Positions 10,124-20,448 of a stretch of DNA of 64,000 nt are shown piece by piece (the first letter of the stretch is position 1; every line of letters begins with the position of its first letter). Position numbers and translations under genes: made by a program. Source of the stretch: Schizochytrium sp. TIO01 (Eukaryota > Sar > Bigyra > Thraustochytrida > Thraustochytriidae); NCBI GenBank assembly GCA_004764695.1, contig SMSO01000007.1:1018001-1082000 (forward strand), read 5' to 3'. The notes beneath the pieces are model-generated. The model saw nothing but the letters and a program-made list of their open reading frames with translations, was not told the origin of the DNA and ran no database searches.

Positions 10124-12382
10124 ATGGGCGACGGCGGTATGATGGCGCGAATGCTGGCGGCCCGTGGCTCTGGCGGGGATGACAGTGGCGCCCCTGGAGG
10201 CGCGCTGTGGACGGAGGCTGAGTACAATATGACGGGCCTCGGCTCCCGCAATGCGAACGTCCGCAAAACCAGCGCCCAGGACCTCTCGGTCTTCCTGAGC
10301 GACGCCAGTAGGTCACAGGAATTCCTATATTACGAAGGGATGAAATTCGTGCCCAAGCTCACAGAAGGTGTATCCAAAGCTCTCGCACACTCTAGGACCC
10401 AGGGTTTTTATGACGAAGCTGCTGTTGCTGCTTGTCTTGCCGTTGCCAAGGTCTATTCTCATGAGGATGAATGGGATGGCCTGCTGGAGATGAACATCAA
10501 TCTCGACCCGCTTGTGCCCACCCCACAATGTCTTCTGGAAATTGCGCGATGTGCAGCAGGGTCCTCCGCAGATCGTGTTGATGGGCTGGATGATATCTTT
10601 GATGAAGAAGACGAGGGTCTTGAAAATGGGCGAAAGTCAACGAGGAGCAAGAAATCCACGACGACTGCTAAAAAACGCAAACCAGATGCCGTAGTCACTG
10701 ACCCGAGCGTGCTCCAGGGTCTTTCCGGGCAGCGCAGCGAAAGAAGCTTCACATCCACATGGTCAAGGGGCCTAGGAGCTGGAGATGCAGCGCTCATGGC
10801 TTTGGTGAAGTTATCAAAGTTGCACAAGATTTACCTCAAAACACGACGCACTAACAAAGATGGAGGACGCCTCGCCTCGCAGGCTGATGTGTATCTTCGG
10901 CTAGTGCGAGTCGTTCGGGAGGCACTCATGGATACGCTACGAAAAACTACGTCTCCGCCAGTCATGGAGGCGAATGGGGCCGTTGCGAGTGCAGCATCGC
11001 CACTTCTGGCTTGGAGGCTTGAGTCTTGGGGTTCAGTTGCAGACACCTACTCGTCCGTCATGGTGATGACTGGCGGTTTCGAGGCGAAGAATTATGATGT
11101 CTTTATGGAACAGCTTATGCGTGCGTGCAGAGGTCTCCTTCGAGCTGTGATTGCTTCTCAGACAGCTGATCTTCCACCTTGGGGAGAACACGCACTGCAA
11201 CCCTTATTACGTTTTGCTACAAATCTTACACACGATAACCCGGCAGGGTGCGAGGCCATGAATGGGGAGGGTCTGCAACTTGCAGTGGACATGTTCAAGT
11301 CTGTGGCGGAACTAGGTACTTCAGGTTCCACCGAACCGGCAAAGAAGGACAAGTCCAAGTCCCAAGCTGCCGATGCTATCTTGCTTGGCATGGATCTCAA
11401 CATGGAGGAGCATGAACCCGATGCACACGCACAATATATGTTTGATACGCGTCTCACACTCATTGGTTTACTGACTAATTGTGTAGAGACCAACTCGCAA
11501 AATCGTGTCTGGCTCAGCGAGCACTGCGAGGTCTTTGTCACTTTCTTTGTGGCCTTTGTGCCTCGTGAGGCCCTTGAACAGCTACAGCCGGGTACGAAGC
11601 CTCAGGGTCAGGTTGAATTTGGCTGGAGCGCTGAGGATCTCATCACATGCTCATATGTTTGTTTGTTGCTAGGTTGTCTCATGCGGGAGAATAAGGCAAA
11701 TCAAAGACATATTAAGCAACTCTTGCCGGGTGGCTCGTTATCAATTGTCATGCAGGTCCTTGAGGCATTTGTAGCTTTTCAGAAAGATGCACGGGTGCTC
11801 TCCAAAGAAGGTGAAACCAAGACCTTTGAGATTATGGCAGAACTGCGTGCAGCCGAGCTTGCTGAGGTGAGCAGCATGTCAAGTACTTCTGCGCAAGGAA
11901 AAAAACGAACAAGCATTATGGCGGAGCCTCGCGTGCGTGAGACTGGCGACAAAAAGTCGTCGTCAAGTTCTGGAACTGCTCGCGTCAAAATTGAGGATGC
12001 GAAAACTTCTCAACAGGAGGGAGAAGGCCAAGAAACTAAGCAGCGCCGTAAAGTGACCATTGTGGAGGATGTGAAACCAGGTCTGGCGATGCGGAAGAAG
12101 ACAAAGGCTGCGGCACGGGTGCCGAAGTCTACGACTAGTTCATCTTCTTCATCATCAACAGGCGACCGTGTAAACGTAAAGACAGAAACAATAAGGACCG
12201 TAACAACGACGACTACAATTAAGCCCTCATCAAAGGTAGACGCCGCATCCTCGTCAAGGGGTACTAGCAAGCAACGTACAAAGCGTTCTTCGTCAACCTC
12301 TTCTGGAGCTAAAAAGGCTTCTGAATCCTCTAATGCGAGCAGCAAGAAGGCTGTGTTTTCTTTGGACGATGTTATGGGCTAG
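10124..12382 (+). CDS. WAPL: WAPL-like cohesin-release factor
   Basis: 752-residue intronless frame. The helical core (about 25-590) matches the WAPL family best in its last third, where LLLGCLMREN, then IKQLLPGGSLSIVMQVLEAF and a trailing helix follow the order of the conserved WAPL C-terminal domain (TSLLLGCL...N...LPeGdfs.M...L..F). WAPL opens the SMC3-kleisin gate of cohesin with Pds5 and so removes cohesin from chromosomes. Acidic and K/R-rich inserts lie at about 160-190. The tail (about 590-752) is Ser/Thr/Lys-rich, low complexity and probably disordered. No FGF Pds5-binding motif was found at the N terminus. The length is shorter than animal WAPL (about 1190) but near plant and fungal members. 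Assigned from remembered family patterns, so moderate confidence. Confidence 0.72.
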   Translation: MGDGGMMARMLAARGSGGDDSGAPGGALWTEAEYNMTGLGSRNANVRKTSAQDLSVFLSDASRSQEFLYYEGMKFVPKLTEGVSKALAHSRTQGFYDEAAVAACLAVAKVYSHEDEWDGLLEMNINLDPLVPTPQCLLEIARCAAGSSADRVDGLDDIFDEEDEGLENGRKSTRSKKSTTTAKKRKPDAVVTDPSVLQGLSGQRSERSFTSTWSRGLGAGDAALMALVKLSKLHKIYLKTRRTNKDGGRLASQADVYLRLVRVVREALMDTLRKTTSPPVMEANGAVASAASPLLAWRLESWGSVADTYSSVMVMTGGFEAKNYDVFMEQLMRACRGLLRAVIASQTADLPPWGEHALQPLLRFATNLTHDNPAGCEAMNGEGLQLAVDMFKSVAELGTSGSTEPAKKDKSKSQAADAILLGMDLNMEEHEPDAHAQYMFDTRLTLIGLLTNCVETNSQNRVWLSEHCEVFVTFFVAFVPREALEQLQPGTKPQGQVEFGWSAEDLITCSYVCLLLGCLMRENKANQRHIKQLLPGGSLSIVMQVLEAFVAFQKDARVLSKEGETKTFEIMAELRAAELAEVSSMSSTSAQGKKRTSIMAEPRVRETGDKKSSSSSGTARVKIEDAKTSQQEGEGQETKQRRKVTIVEDVKPGLAMRKKTKAAARVPKSTTSSSSSSSTGDRVNVKTETIRTVTTTTTIKPSSKVDAASSSRGTSKQRTKRSSSTSSGAKKASESSNASSKKAVFSLDDVMG

Positions 12383-13292
12383 AGGACGTGCGCTTGTGTG
12401 CTGAGCTCGCAAAATCGAGAATGAAAAAAAAAAATGCAACGAAAATAATCACTTTGGCGGATGAGAGTGAAGGATAGACAGAACATTGGCTTCCTGGTCA
12501 TATATGGGCTACACCAACGGTCCAGACTCTGACGTAGCTAGTTACCACCAACACCTACAGGATGCTGCAACTATCACATAGTAGGCATCAAATCTTGTTT
12601 CGCAACGTACCATCAAATTGCTTTTGCCTGGATAATCTCATATCAATAATATTTGTTTCTTTTCCTTATTAGATGTCTTATTTACACACTTGGATTGTTG
12701 TAAAAAGTAAGTTTAATTAAAGCTCACAATATGGGCATGTGTCCAACAATTTATTTTCCCGTTGGTAGCATTCCCCACTAATAGTTTATACAAGTGCGAT
12801 ATCTTCGCTTCGCAGGAGTGCCAACTTCAATATACATCGTTGTTGTAGATTTGAGAATTTAAAGAAAATAAACGACATCAGGTTCTTCACAAGTGTTGCA
12901 GGCAGGGTTTTCCCAATTTTTCATTCAGGTTTGCTACCAAGCTAAAAAAAGAAAAAGAACGTAACACAACAACAGCAGATCTTATCACAGAAAATAAAAG
13001 AGAAAAGTAAAAAAGGGGCAGAGCCAGTTCGCGCATGATATGCAGTGATAAACATAGAAACTCATGGGGACATAGGATGACGAAGGGAAAAAGACGTAAA
13101 GGGGAAGAGGAGAGAGATGAGATAGAGGAAAAGAAGGAGAGAAGGATGAAATGGAAAATAAAACGAAGATGGGCAATAGTCAAGTCAGATCTGTGCAGAA
13201 AAATAAACATCTCTCTTTCTGAACTCTCTTCTCAGTTTTACCCGTCATTGGCAAACGCCTGGCGACGGAAGAAGGGAGGCAGAAAAAAAAAA
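12383..13292. other. Intergenic between convergent WAPL-like and GYF genes
   Basis: AT-rich with purine-rich tracts (13080-13170). Open frames over the purine-rich part are compositional. No gene seen. Confidence 0.6.
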
Positions 13293-13967
13293 CTATCCGA
13301 CAAGAGTCTTCACTTCATGACCATTAACATCACGAATAGCTACCCTTCGCTTTCCGCCGTGTTTCTCACTTGGGTAAACCTTCTTTACACCACGATATCT
13401 AGGAGGTACGGGCAGCCACTCTGGAAAGGTGAAACGCGGGTCATCATGAACGATAGGTGCTGCCTGCATAGAACGTTGAGATGTCTGCTGGTATGACTGA
13501 GATTCGTGTACAGTTGGCCGTGGTGATCTTGCTTCGGCAACATCCACAGGTGTTACAGCAAAGGCGTCAGCGACACTGGGAAAATACTCACGCAACGGAG
13601 CCCATTGCGGGTTATCAAAGGACACATTGATAATTTGCAGAGTTGGCTCAAAGTAGCCAGCCATATGCCACTGTCGCATGTGGATATCTGTGAAGGGACC
13701 TTGCTGCTGGTGATTGCGATCGAGGAAGTACCAGTGACCTCCTGATGTCGGTGCTTCTTCAGGCTCTTCCTCCTCCTCAAGAAATGCTTTGCTTCCATTC
13801 GGAAACTGCTCCGCAAGTCTTCTAAATCCATTTCTACGAGGATCTCCACGAGCTACAAGGAGGTCCGCATTCAGATACCCCGCCTCGTACCAGGCACGCA
13901 TTTCTTCATTGCTGAAGGGGCCCTGGATCTTGTCATTATTGTCGCGAAAGTACCATTGCACAGACAT
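13293..13967 (-). CDS. Tandem GYF-domain protein
   Basis: 224 residues from the ATG at 13967; the frame extends upstream only from a TTG. Two GYF-like modules are visible: WYFRDNNDKIQGPFSNEEM (about 5-23) and WYFLDRNHQQQGPFTDIHM (about 80-98). Each is followed by the W-x-x-GY-F/L helix (WYEAGYL, WHMAGYF) that defines the fold. GYF domains bind proline-rich peptides in splicing, translation-repression and mRNA-decay factors. An acidic linker (EEEEEPEE) separates them. The C-terminal 45 residues (FTFPEWLPVPPRYRGVKKVY...) are basic and look structured. The protein is short and has no other catalytic domain, so it is probably an adaptor. Confidence 0.8.
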   Translation of the reverse strand: MSVQWYFRDNNDKIQGPFSNEEMRAWYEAGYLNADLLVARGDPRRNGFRRLAEQFPNGSKAFLEEEEEPEEAPTSGGHWYFLDRNHQQQGPFTDIHMRQWHMAGYFEPTLQIINVSFDNPQWAPLREYFPSVADAFAVTPVDVAEARSPRPTVHESQSYQQTSQRSMQAAPIVHDDPRFTFPEWLPVPPRYRGVKKVYPSEKHGGKRRVAIRDVNGHEVKTLVG

Positions 13968-15486
13968 CTTGGCCTGCTCCAAAACCTGTTCGAGATGCAA
14001 AGTTTTGCCGGAAATCCCACAAAGTTTCCCGTCACAATCCTCGACGTCTTTCCAGACCTCCCGAACCCGCAGGACCTATTGGACACGCTCCTGCTTCAAT
14101 CGCCCGCGCCAATTTATATTAATTAGTATGCCGCTATTAAGAATAAAATACTCCTTCTGCACGTGTTTCTTTCTCTTTTTTAATAATCGACAAACGAGAC
14201 GCGCCAAAAGCACACGCTCGCCGATGAAGGCCTCTCTTGCGTTACTCTCGGCTATCAGGGCTACCCTTCGGCTCCGCAGCTTGGAGACCGAGGCACAGGA
14301 GCCAAAGTAGGCGTTGGTCTAGCAGTCCGGCCGTCTCGAGCCCGAGCGTGAGTCGAGCTCGCCGAAGAATTGGACTCTGCCGAGCTCGCGCCTCTTTTGG
14401 CGCTTTAATAGTTTGTTTCATTTGGTCTTACTGCCGCATAGCTGAGTCCTACTATCGCATATCATTAGCCAACATCGTATGATATCGCACATGTCATTTG
14501 ACTCTACTAGTAAAAGGTAGAGAGGTGCTACTAGTCAAGTGGTAATGTTGTGGATAGATAGGTTCCTATTTGTAGGTACATGAATACAAAAGCAATGAGG
14601 CCTACAATGGAATGACGGATGACTTAATGCTGCTTGCTTCTTGCGTGTTCAGGATGTATGGGCACCTAGGTACCTGCACTACACTGGAGAAGGGGGTCGG
14701 TTCCTGTTCCTGTGGCACATGCGGAGTTTCCTGCGCAAGTTGAGCTTTGCGGTTTCTTTTACTGTGCTGATGGTGCTTTTGTTAAGAAGTTTGCACATGC
14801 CGCACGCGAAGGGAATGCGGGGAATAGGTTTTTGTGTGCCAGGATAAAGGACCGTGAAAGAATGGGTTGTGCGGATTCTTGCGAACTTGTGCTCCTCTTG
14901 TGAAGGTATGCGCACCGGGGTGGGTTTAGGGGCTGCCTGTGACCAAAGCTTAGTTCTTTTATTTTTCATTGATGCAGGGCAATCAAATTATTTTGTGAGA
15001 GTGCATAGAAACTGATCATCTGGCAGCTCAGTTGACCATCGACGCTCTTTGCGAAGTCAAAAAGGTCAACGTGGCTGGTGCTGAGACGCGGCTTGTTTAT
15101 ATACTGCTAGGTGCTGCCTCAGTCGTATTGAATGATGAAATTTTAAGAGCCGAGCTTAGCTGCTCTCAATTCTAGGAGTACCGTTGCTGCCCTGTATGAG
15201 TTTATGCTTTTGTGTAACTTTTAGCAAGTAGCAACATTTATGGTGCAAGGACAAAATAATGATAAGGCTGTTTTTCTTATAATGAAATAACGATGCATGG
15301 CAGCGCAAAGATTTTTGATTGCGCGGGAGCAACCAATGCGGAAGACTTTCAAGAAATGTTTAATCGAAACAATCCATACATTAACTTCGAGATGGTGGTA
15401 AGATAGGAAAATTATAATTCTTGCATACAAAGTGGCAGGCGCAGGTACGTCTTAAGAGGACAAAAGGGTCTATTTTCATTGTGTAG
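13968..15486. other. Intergenic upstream of GYF gene, downstream of kinesin
   Basis: No convincing coding frame. GC-rich stretch at 14210-14390, then AT-rich. TAGGTA/CCTAGG words occur at 14555-14575 and 14667-14675. No gene seen. Confidence 0.55.
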
Positions 15487-17925
15487 TTAGACTTCGAGTG
15501 AAGGATTTTCACTCTCATGGTCCTCCTCCTCGTCATGGTGGTCACTGCTTTGATCATGTCCTTGAGCACTGCTATCATGCTGATGAGTGGATGTTTCGGT
15601 ATTAAATGACTCCTGTGCTGGGGCAGCTCTAGATGGAGAGAGCCACGCCAATACACCACCGGAGCTCTTTGGCTTGGGTGGCGTAGGAGCCTTTGCATCA
15701 GCAGCCTCATCAAATGAGTTACGGGATGCACCTCCACGCATGGGTTTGACGATGCGGTTGCCGTTCTGTGGGCTCCGTGATTTGTTCATAAAGGCCAGTG
15801 CTTTGGCACCGAAGGAGGATTTTTGTTCCGTCAATTCACGACGTGCGCGACTAAGCTCAAGTTGCAGCTGCTGCATTTCCTTCTGACGCTCAAGCTGCAT
15901 ATCTTCAATTTCTAAGGCATGGCGTTCTGCCTGAGCACGGAAATTGAATTCCTTGCTTTTGATATTGTTCTCCAGAACCTTGATTCGTTCTTCCTTGAGG
16001 GCAAGAAGCTGGGTTTTTTCAGCAGCAGCGAGCTCTGCATATGCGTACTTACGCAGAAGCTGCTTGTGAACAGCAATGAGCTGGTATAGGCGTTGTTCCA
16101 GTGCTGGGTCAATGCTCTTTGTTGGCTCTTCCTTCTCGTGGCTACCCTCCTCTTCATCTTCGGAGCCGAGGCGGTTTCGGAGGTCCTTAATGGTGGCTTC
16201 GTAAGAGTTGGAAGTTTGGTCAAGCTCGGCACGGAGGCGCTGGAGCTCTGCTTTGGCAGCGTTCAATTGTTCTTCAACAGGCGCATCCGGGGAAACTGCC
16301 GTGCTAGACTCTGCAGAAGTGCCCGGTGCCGCGCCCTGTGCAGCGATGGGGCCCGCAGGAAGAGCATCCAATTCCTTGTTGAGGCGCTCATTCTCCTTTT
16401 GCAAAGTTGATACGTTGAGTTCCACTTCCTTATATTGGTGCTCAAGGTGAGCATATTTGCTTTCTGCCTCATCAAGCTTGTTCTGGAGGGCTTCCTTCTC
16501 TGCTTGGATAGATGCTAGTTGTTCTGCAATCGCTGCTGATGGAGCCTGCTGTTTCGTTTCGTTGAGTTCTTGTGTAAGAATTTGGATCTCTGCATTGGAC
16601 CTCTCAAGTTCCCGCACGTCATTTTCATGAGAATCTTGAAGCTCTTTGATCTGAAGCTCCAATGTCACCACTTGCTTGGTGAGATCCTCTGTATTTTGGA
16701 CATCTTCGACATTTGCTTCCGCTTCGTCAGTGTTGCTTTCACTCACAATGCCATCGTCTTTAAGGCTGCGAGCAGATGCTCCAGCACCCGAAGCAAGTCT
16801 TGACTTTAGTTTCTCGATGTATTGCGCTTGAACATCAATTGCCCGTTCGGCCTGCGCGAGAAGGGCCTCAAGTTCCTCAACTGTACGAATCTGGTTGACA
16901 ACAGCCTTGTTTTTGATCGCTTTCGCGCGATTACCAAAACGCAAAGTGTTAAGCGTCTCGAGAGCATTGTACGAGCTTGGCGAGACGTTAATAACGAGCC
17001 AGGTGCGAGCGTTACCACCGAGGGACTCTTGCAACATACGCGTTAGCTTGGAATCACGATACGGTACGTGTGCCGACTTGCCATCTGTAAGAGCATTGAT
17101 GACTTTTCCAAGTGCTGAGAGAGAAAGATTAATCATTTTTGCCTCATCAAGGCGGTCTCCGGTGGCACCAGTTTTCCGTACCATTTCTGATCCTGCTAAA
17201 TCGACGAGATTGATTTTACTGGTTTTGGTTGTTCCAGTAGTGGTGTCAGTTTGCACAAGCTGAAGGACAAAGACACTGTGGCTTCGGGAACTTCCTTCAT
17301 TCATGCCTGTTGCTGCTTGAGCACGGTGGCTTGCACCAAGTGCCATGAGCTCCATCATCTCTTCAAAGCTGTTCACGTAACGTTCACTCATACCTTCCAC
17401 GTAAATACCCTTGTTTGGGTCCTCGCGCACTTGCAAATTCTGGCGTGTAGGGTCCAAAAGGTCACGAATACGTTCCAAGTAAATTTCAACATAGCTGCCG
17501 CGGACGGTGAACTCCATGTTCTCGCCTGCGCGTGCAATCGTGTCAAAGATAGCCTCGACGGTACGAGGAATAATACCCGCCATCTCAGGATCTGTGATGC
17601 TTGGGCCTTGCATTGTGTGGGTTTTACCTGAGGAGGTTTGACCGTAGGCAAAAATTGTGCCATTATATCCTTCAAAAACATTTTCCACCAGTGGTCTTCC
17701 GATGGCCTTGAACACATCTGCCTGTTTGCTGTCTGGGTTGAAGATATGGTCAAACGTGAACCGTGTGTACCCATCCCCGGCGCTCACGTTATCCACCGTA
17801 ATTTCGTTGTTCTTGACCTGCACGGCGGGTTTGCCACCAGCAGCGTCTTCTTTCGCATTTTGGGGACGAACACGGACCACAACATGAACTGCAGACGCAG
17901 ACTCTGCTGCGTTAGCTGGAGCCAT
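15487..17925 (-). CDS. Kinesin-1 heavy chain
   Basis: 812 residues, intronless. Plus-end-directed microtubule motor for cargo transport. The motor domain (about 10-340) contains P-loop GQTSSGKT (95-102), switch I NEGSSRSHSVF, switch II DLAGSE, and the neck region RAKAIKNKAVVNQ. The TSSGKT P-loop and the VNQ...TVEELEALL neck are typical of kinesin-1. A long coiled coil follows (about 350-700). Near residue 720 RIVKPMRGG matches the kinesin-1 IAK autoinhibition motif (QIAKPIRPG in animals; fungal forms end in RGG), which supports the subfamily. After it comes a short Pro/Ser tail and an acidic His/Asp/Glu end. It is shorter than typical kinesin-1 (about 930), and no light-chain-binding region can be judged by eye. 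Confidence 0.93.
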   Translation of the reverse strand: MAPANAAESASAVHVVVRVRPQNAKEDAAGGKPAVQVKNNEITVDNVSAGDGYTRFTFDHIFNPDSKQADVFKAIGRPLVENVFEGYNGTIFAYGQTSSGKTHTMQGPSITDPEMAGIIPRTVEAIFDTIARAGENMEFTVRGSYVEIYLERIRDLLDPTRQNLQVREDPNKGIYVEGMSERYVNSFEEMMELMALGASHRAQAATGMNEGSSRSHSVFVLQLVQTDTTTGTTKTSKINLVDLAGSEMVRKTGATGDRLDEAKMINLSLSALGKVINALTDGKSAHVPYRDSKLTRMLQESLGGNARTWLVINVSPSSYNALETLNTLRFGNRAKAIKNKAVVNQIRTVEELEALLAQAERAIDVQAQYIEKLKSRLASGAGASARSLKDDGIVSESNTDEAEANVEDVQNTEDLTKQVVTLELQIKELQDSHENDVRELERSNAEIQILTQELNETKQQAPSAAIAEQLASIQAEKEALQNKLDEAESKYAHLEHQYKEVELNVSTLQKENERLNKELDALPAGPIAAQGAAPGTSAESSTAVSPDAPVEEQLNAAKAELQRLRAELDQTSNSYEATIKDLRNRLGSEDEEEGSHEKEEPTKSIDPALEQRLYQLIAVHKQLLRKYAYAELAAAEKTQLLALKEERIKVLENNIKSKEFNFRAQAERHALEIEDMQLERQKEMQQLQLELSRARRELTEQKSSFGAKALAFMNKSRSPQNGNRIVKPMRGGASRNSFDEAADAKAPTPPKPKSSGGVLAWLSPSRAAPAQESFNTETSTHQHDSSAQGHDQSSDHHDEEEDHESENPSLEV

Positions 17926-20448
17926 GATGACTTTCGCACCTTCTGATGGTTATTTCTGATAATATACTCGCAAATGTAGACTTCAGCAAGGTCCTCAATG
18001 CCCTTGCCAAAATACACGTCAAGAAACCTGCCAGAGTATACGTGTAGGGCTTTTCACGTTGATATGCCTTTCTCCTTTCCTTTCCGTTCGTCAACTGTTA
18101 CTGTTGTTCTTGTTCGTTGTGCAGGACAGCAGGCTGTTGTTTTCCTCCACCTCAACGATTATTCACGCAGGTTGCTGTCACCTTCTAACAAGCCCTGCTG
18201 CTGGGCCTCAATAAGATCAGCGTTTTGGCGGCTGCCCACCGAGTGAGCGAGCTCAACACGAGAGCGTACTAGGCCCGCCTCTGCGGCCTTGATCGCGATT
18301 TGCTGCTGTCTCGATGACCTCGCGACAGCTTCTCTCTTTTTCTCTCTATCTTTCTTTTCATCATGTAATTATAGTACGTAGCTGCGCAATTACTGTAAAT
18401 AGTACTGCTGAGAAATGACATGAAAGAACAGAACGAATGAATCGTAAAAGTAACTCAGCGGGCACATATTCCTCAGGATTGTAAAAGAAAAGGACTCGAG
18501 CCAGAGCCAGGACATTGGAATGTCAGGCCTCCTCTGGCCAGGTGTTATTTCCGAGATGGCGCAGGGCTGGAAAAGTTCGCGAGTTGGAGAAAGAAAGGTC
18601 CTACTGCCTAGGTGTGAGCTTTTCTGATAAGTGTCATTGTTTCTTTATGGTTAATTTTTAACTTTCTCTTCCGCTTCCTTTTCTTCTTTCTTCTTGTGTA
18701 CTGGTCGATCAATTCGATGTGTCCAGTTACAACACATTTGTGTAATTAATGGTTGACATTCTTGGAGTGTTGGTTCCCGGTGAATCTGGGTATTGCTGAG
18801 AAGAGGCGATAACTTAGTTCGCCTACTGACAACAACAGTCAATTGCTCACTAGATCGTGGAGAGCGCCGCTGATCTTGGGTTGGACTTGGACTGTTTCAT
18901 GGCTTCTACTCGAATGATTCAGATTCTGCACAACGTTTTAGTGGGTGAATGTGTGAACGGGTGAATAGCATTTGCGATGGGGATGCTGCTGGGGAGCAGA
19001 GTCCATTTCTCCTACGAGATGGCAGCTTGCTCGCTTTTAAGTTACCATTTGGTGGAAGTTCCCTTATTATCCCATGTAACGGTAGAATTCGCTTCGATTT
19101 GCCTTGCTTGTGGTAGTACCTATGATCTCTGATGGTTCCTTCTTTGCAAGACAAGCTATGCACTCCCTCAACTAGCAGGAAATCGTCAGTTGTGTCAAGG
19201 CGCGTTGGTTATCATTGGTCATTGCGTCGCACATTTTTGGATATCGGAAGAATGCTCGTCGCAATTTTAAGACATTCCCTCAATGTTCTACGTGGCTGGA
19301 GTTGTGCTCTTGAAATTATTTTTTCTGATTCTGGTCTTCATTTGGGTACTCTCGCCCCCGATCATAATTATGCCTCAAAAGACATATCGCAAATAGGGCT
19401 ATGCTCTCTATACACCTCGCTCTTACGGAGCTTAGGAAGCTCATCTATAATCAGACCATCTCAAGGCCAAATCGTATCTAGCTAGCTTAATAGGATTAAT
19501 GAGTTATAGCATCCCTGACTACTTGCAAGGGCTTGTCGGGGAGGTAGCGAATGCACTCTCAGCAAATACATAGCTTTAGAAAGGCGCACATTTGCAATTG
19601 ATCCTCAGCCGAGCTATACTCTTCAGAGCCATTATTCCGAGACTTGACGCGGAAGTGTTCGAGCTTAATTTCGTTGTGAAGCAGCGAAGCAATACCGCAA
19701 CGACCATAAGGGCTCGAAAACAGAATAGAAGATATAGTTAATTCTGCAATTCAATGAAGCTAATTCAAGGCAATAGACAGTTCTCGTTACGTACTGCTTC
19801 ACTGTCCTTAGCTTAAGTTTGTTTGACCATGTTTGTTATGGAGACTAACAAACTTCGTTCCTTTATATTACTTTGCAAGGTCGCATATACGAACCAGGAT
19901 TCAAGTTTGTCTTGCTCAGATAACTGAAAATTAAGATTTTCATGTTTTAAAAACAAATCATTATGGATAATTTGGTACATGCACTATTTTCTAAAAATTG
20001 ACACGAATGCAATCTTTGCTATTTCTTGTTTTAAAAGAGAAAAGAGTAATGAAGAAAGAGCTTGAAAATGCGATTCTCGATAGAAGGGCAGTTATACTAG
20101 ATCACTTATTATTATGGCTTTAAAAAAAGGTCTTATGCTCGAGTAGATTGAGTGGCAGTTTCATAAATCATGCCCACTTCTCTCTTATAATATCGAAGAG
20201 AAGGGAAAGAAAAAAAGGGTGTACATAGTGTCAGCAGAGAGAATATGAGAGGGAGAGGGAGAATCGTGCGCGCCCAGCACAAGTCCATAATGGATAACTA
20301 TCCTTTCCACATTTCCCATTTTGTGCTAAAAAAAGAAAAAGAAAATAGAGGAATCCGAAGAATCATGGATCCTATGAAAGACATTAGGAAGAACGAAGAG
20401 ACGTAGAGACAGGGTGATATGAAGGACCTAGTCTTGGGGTAGTATTAT
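17926..20448. other. Intergenic, 2.5 kb
   Basis: Between two minus-strand genes. Contains the kinesin promoter side (17926-18300, moderately GC-rich) and a long AT-rich 3' flank of the Ser-rich gene. Small open frames are unsupported. No RNA gene recognised. Confidence 0.55.
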
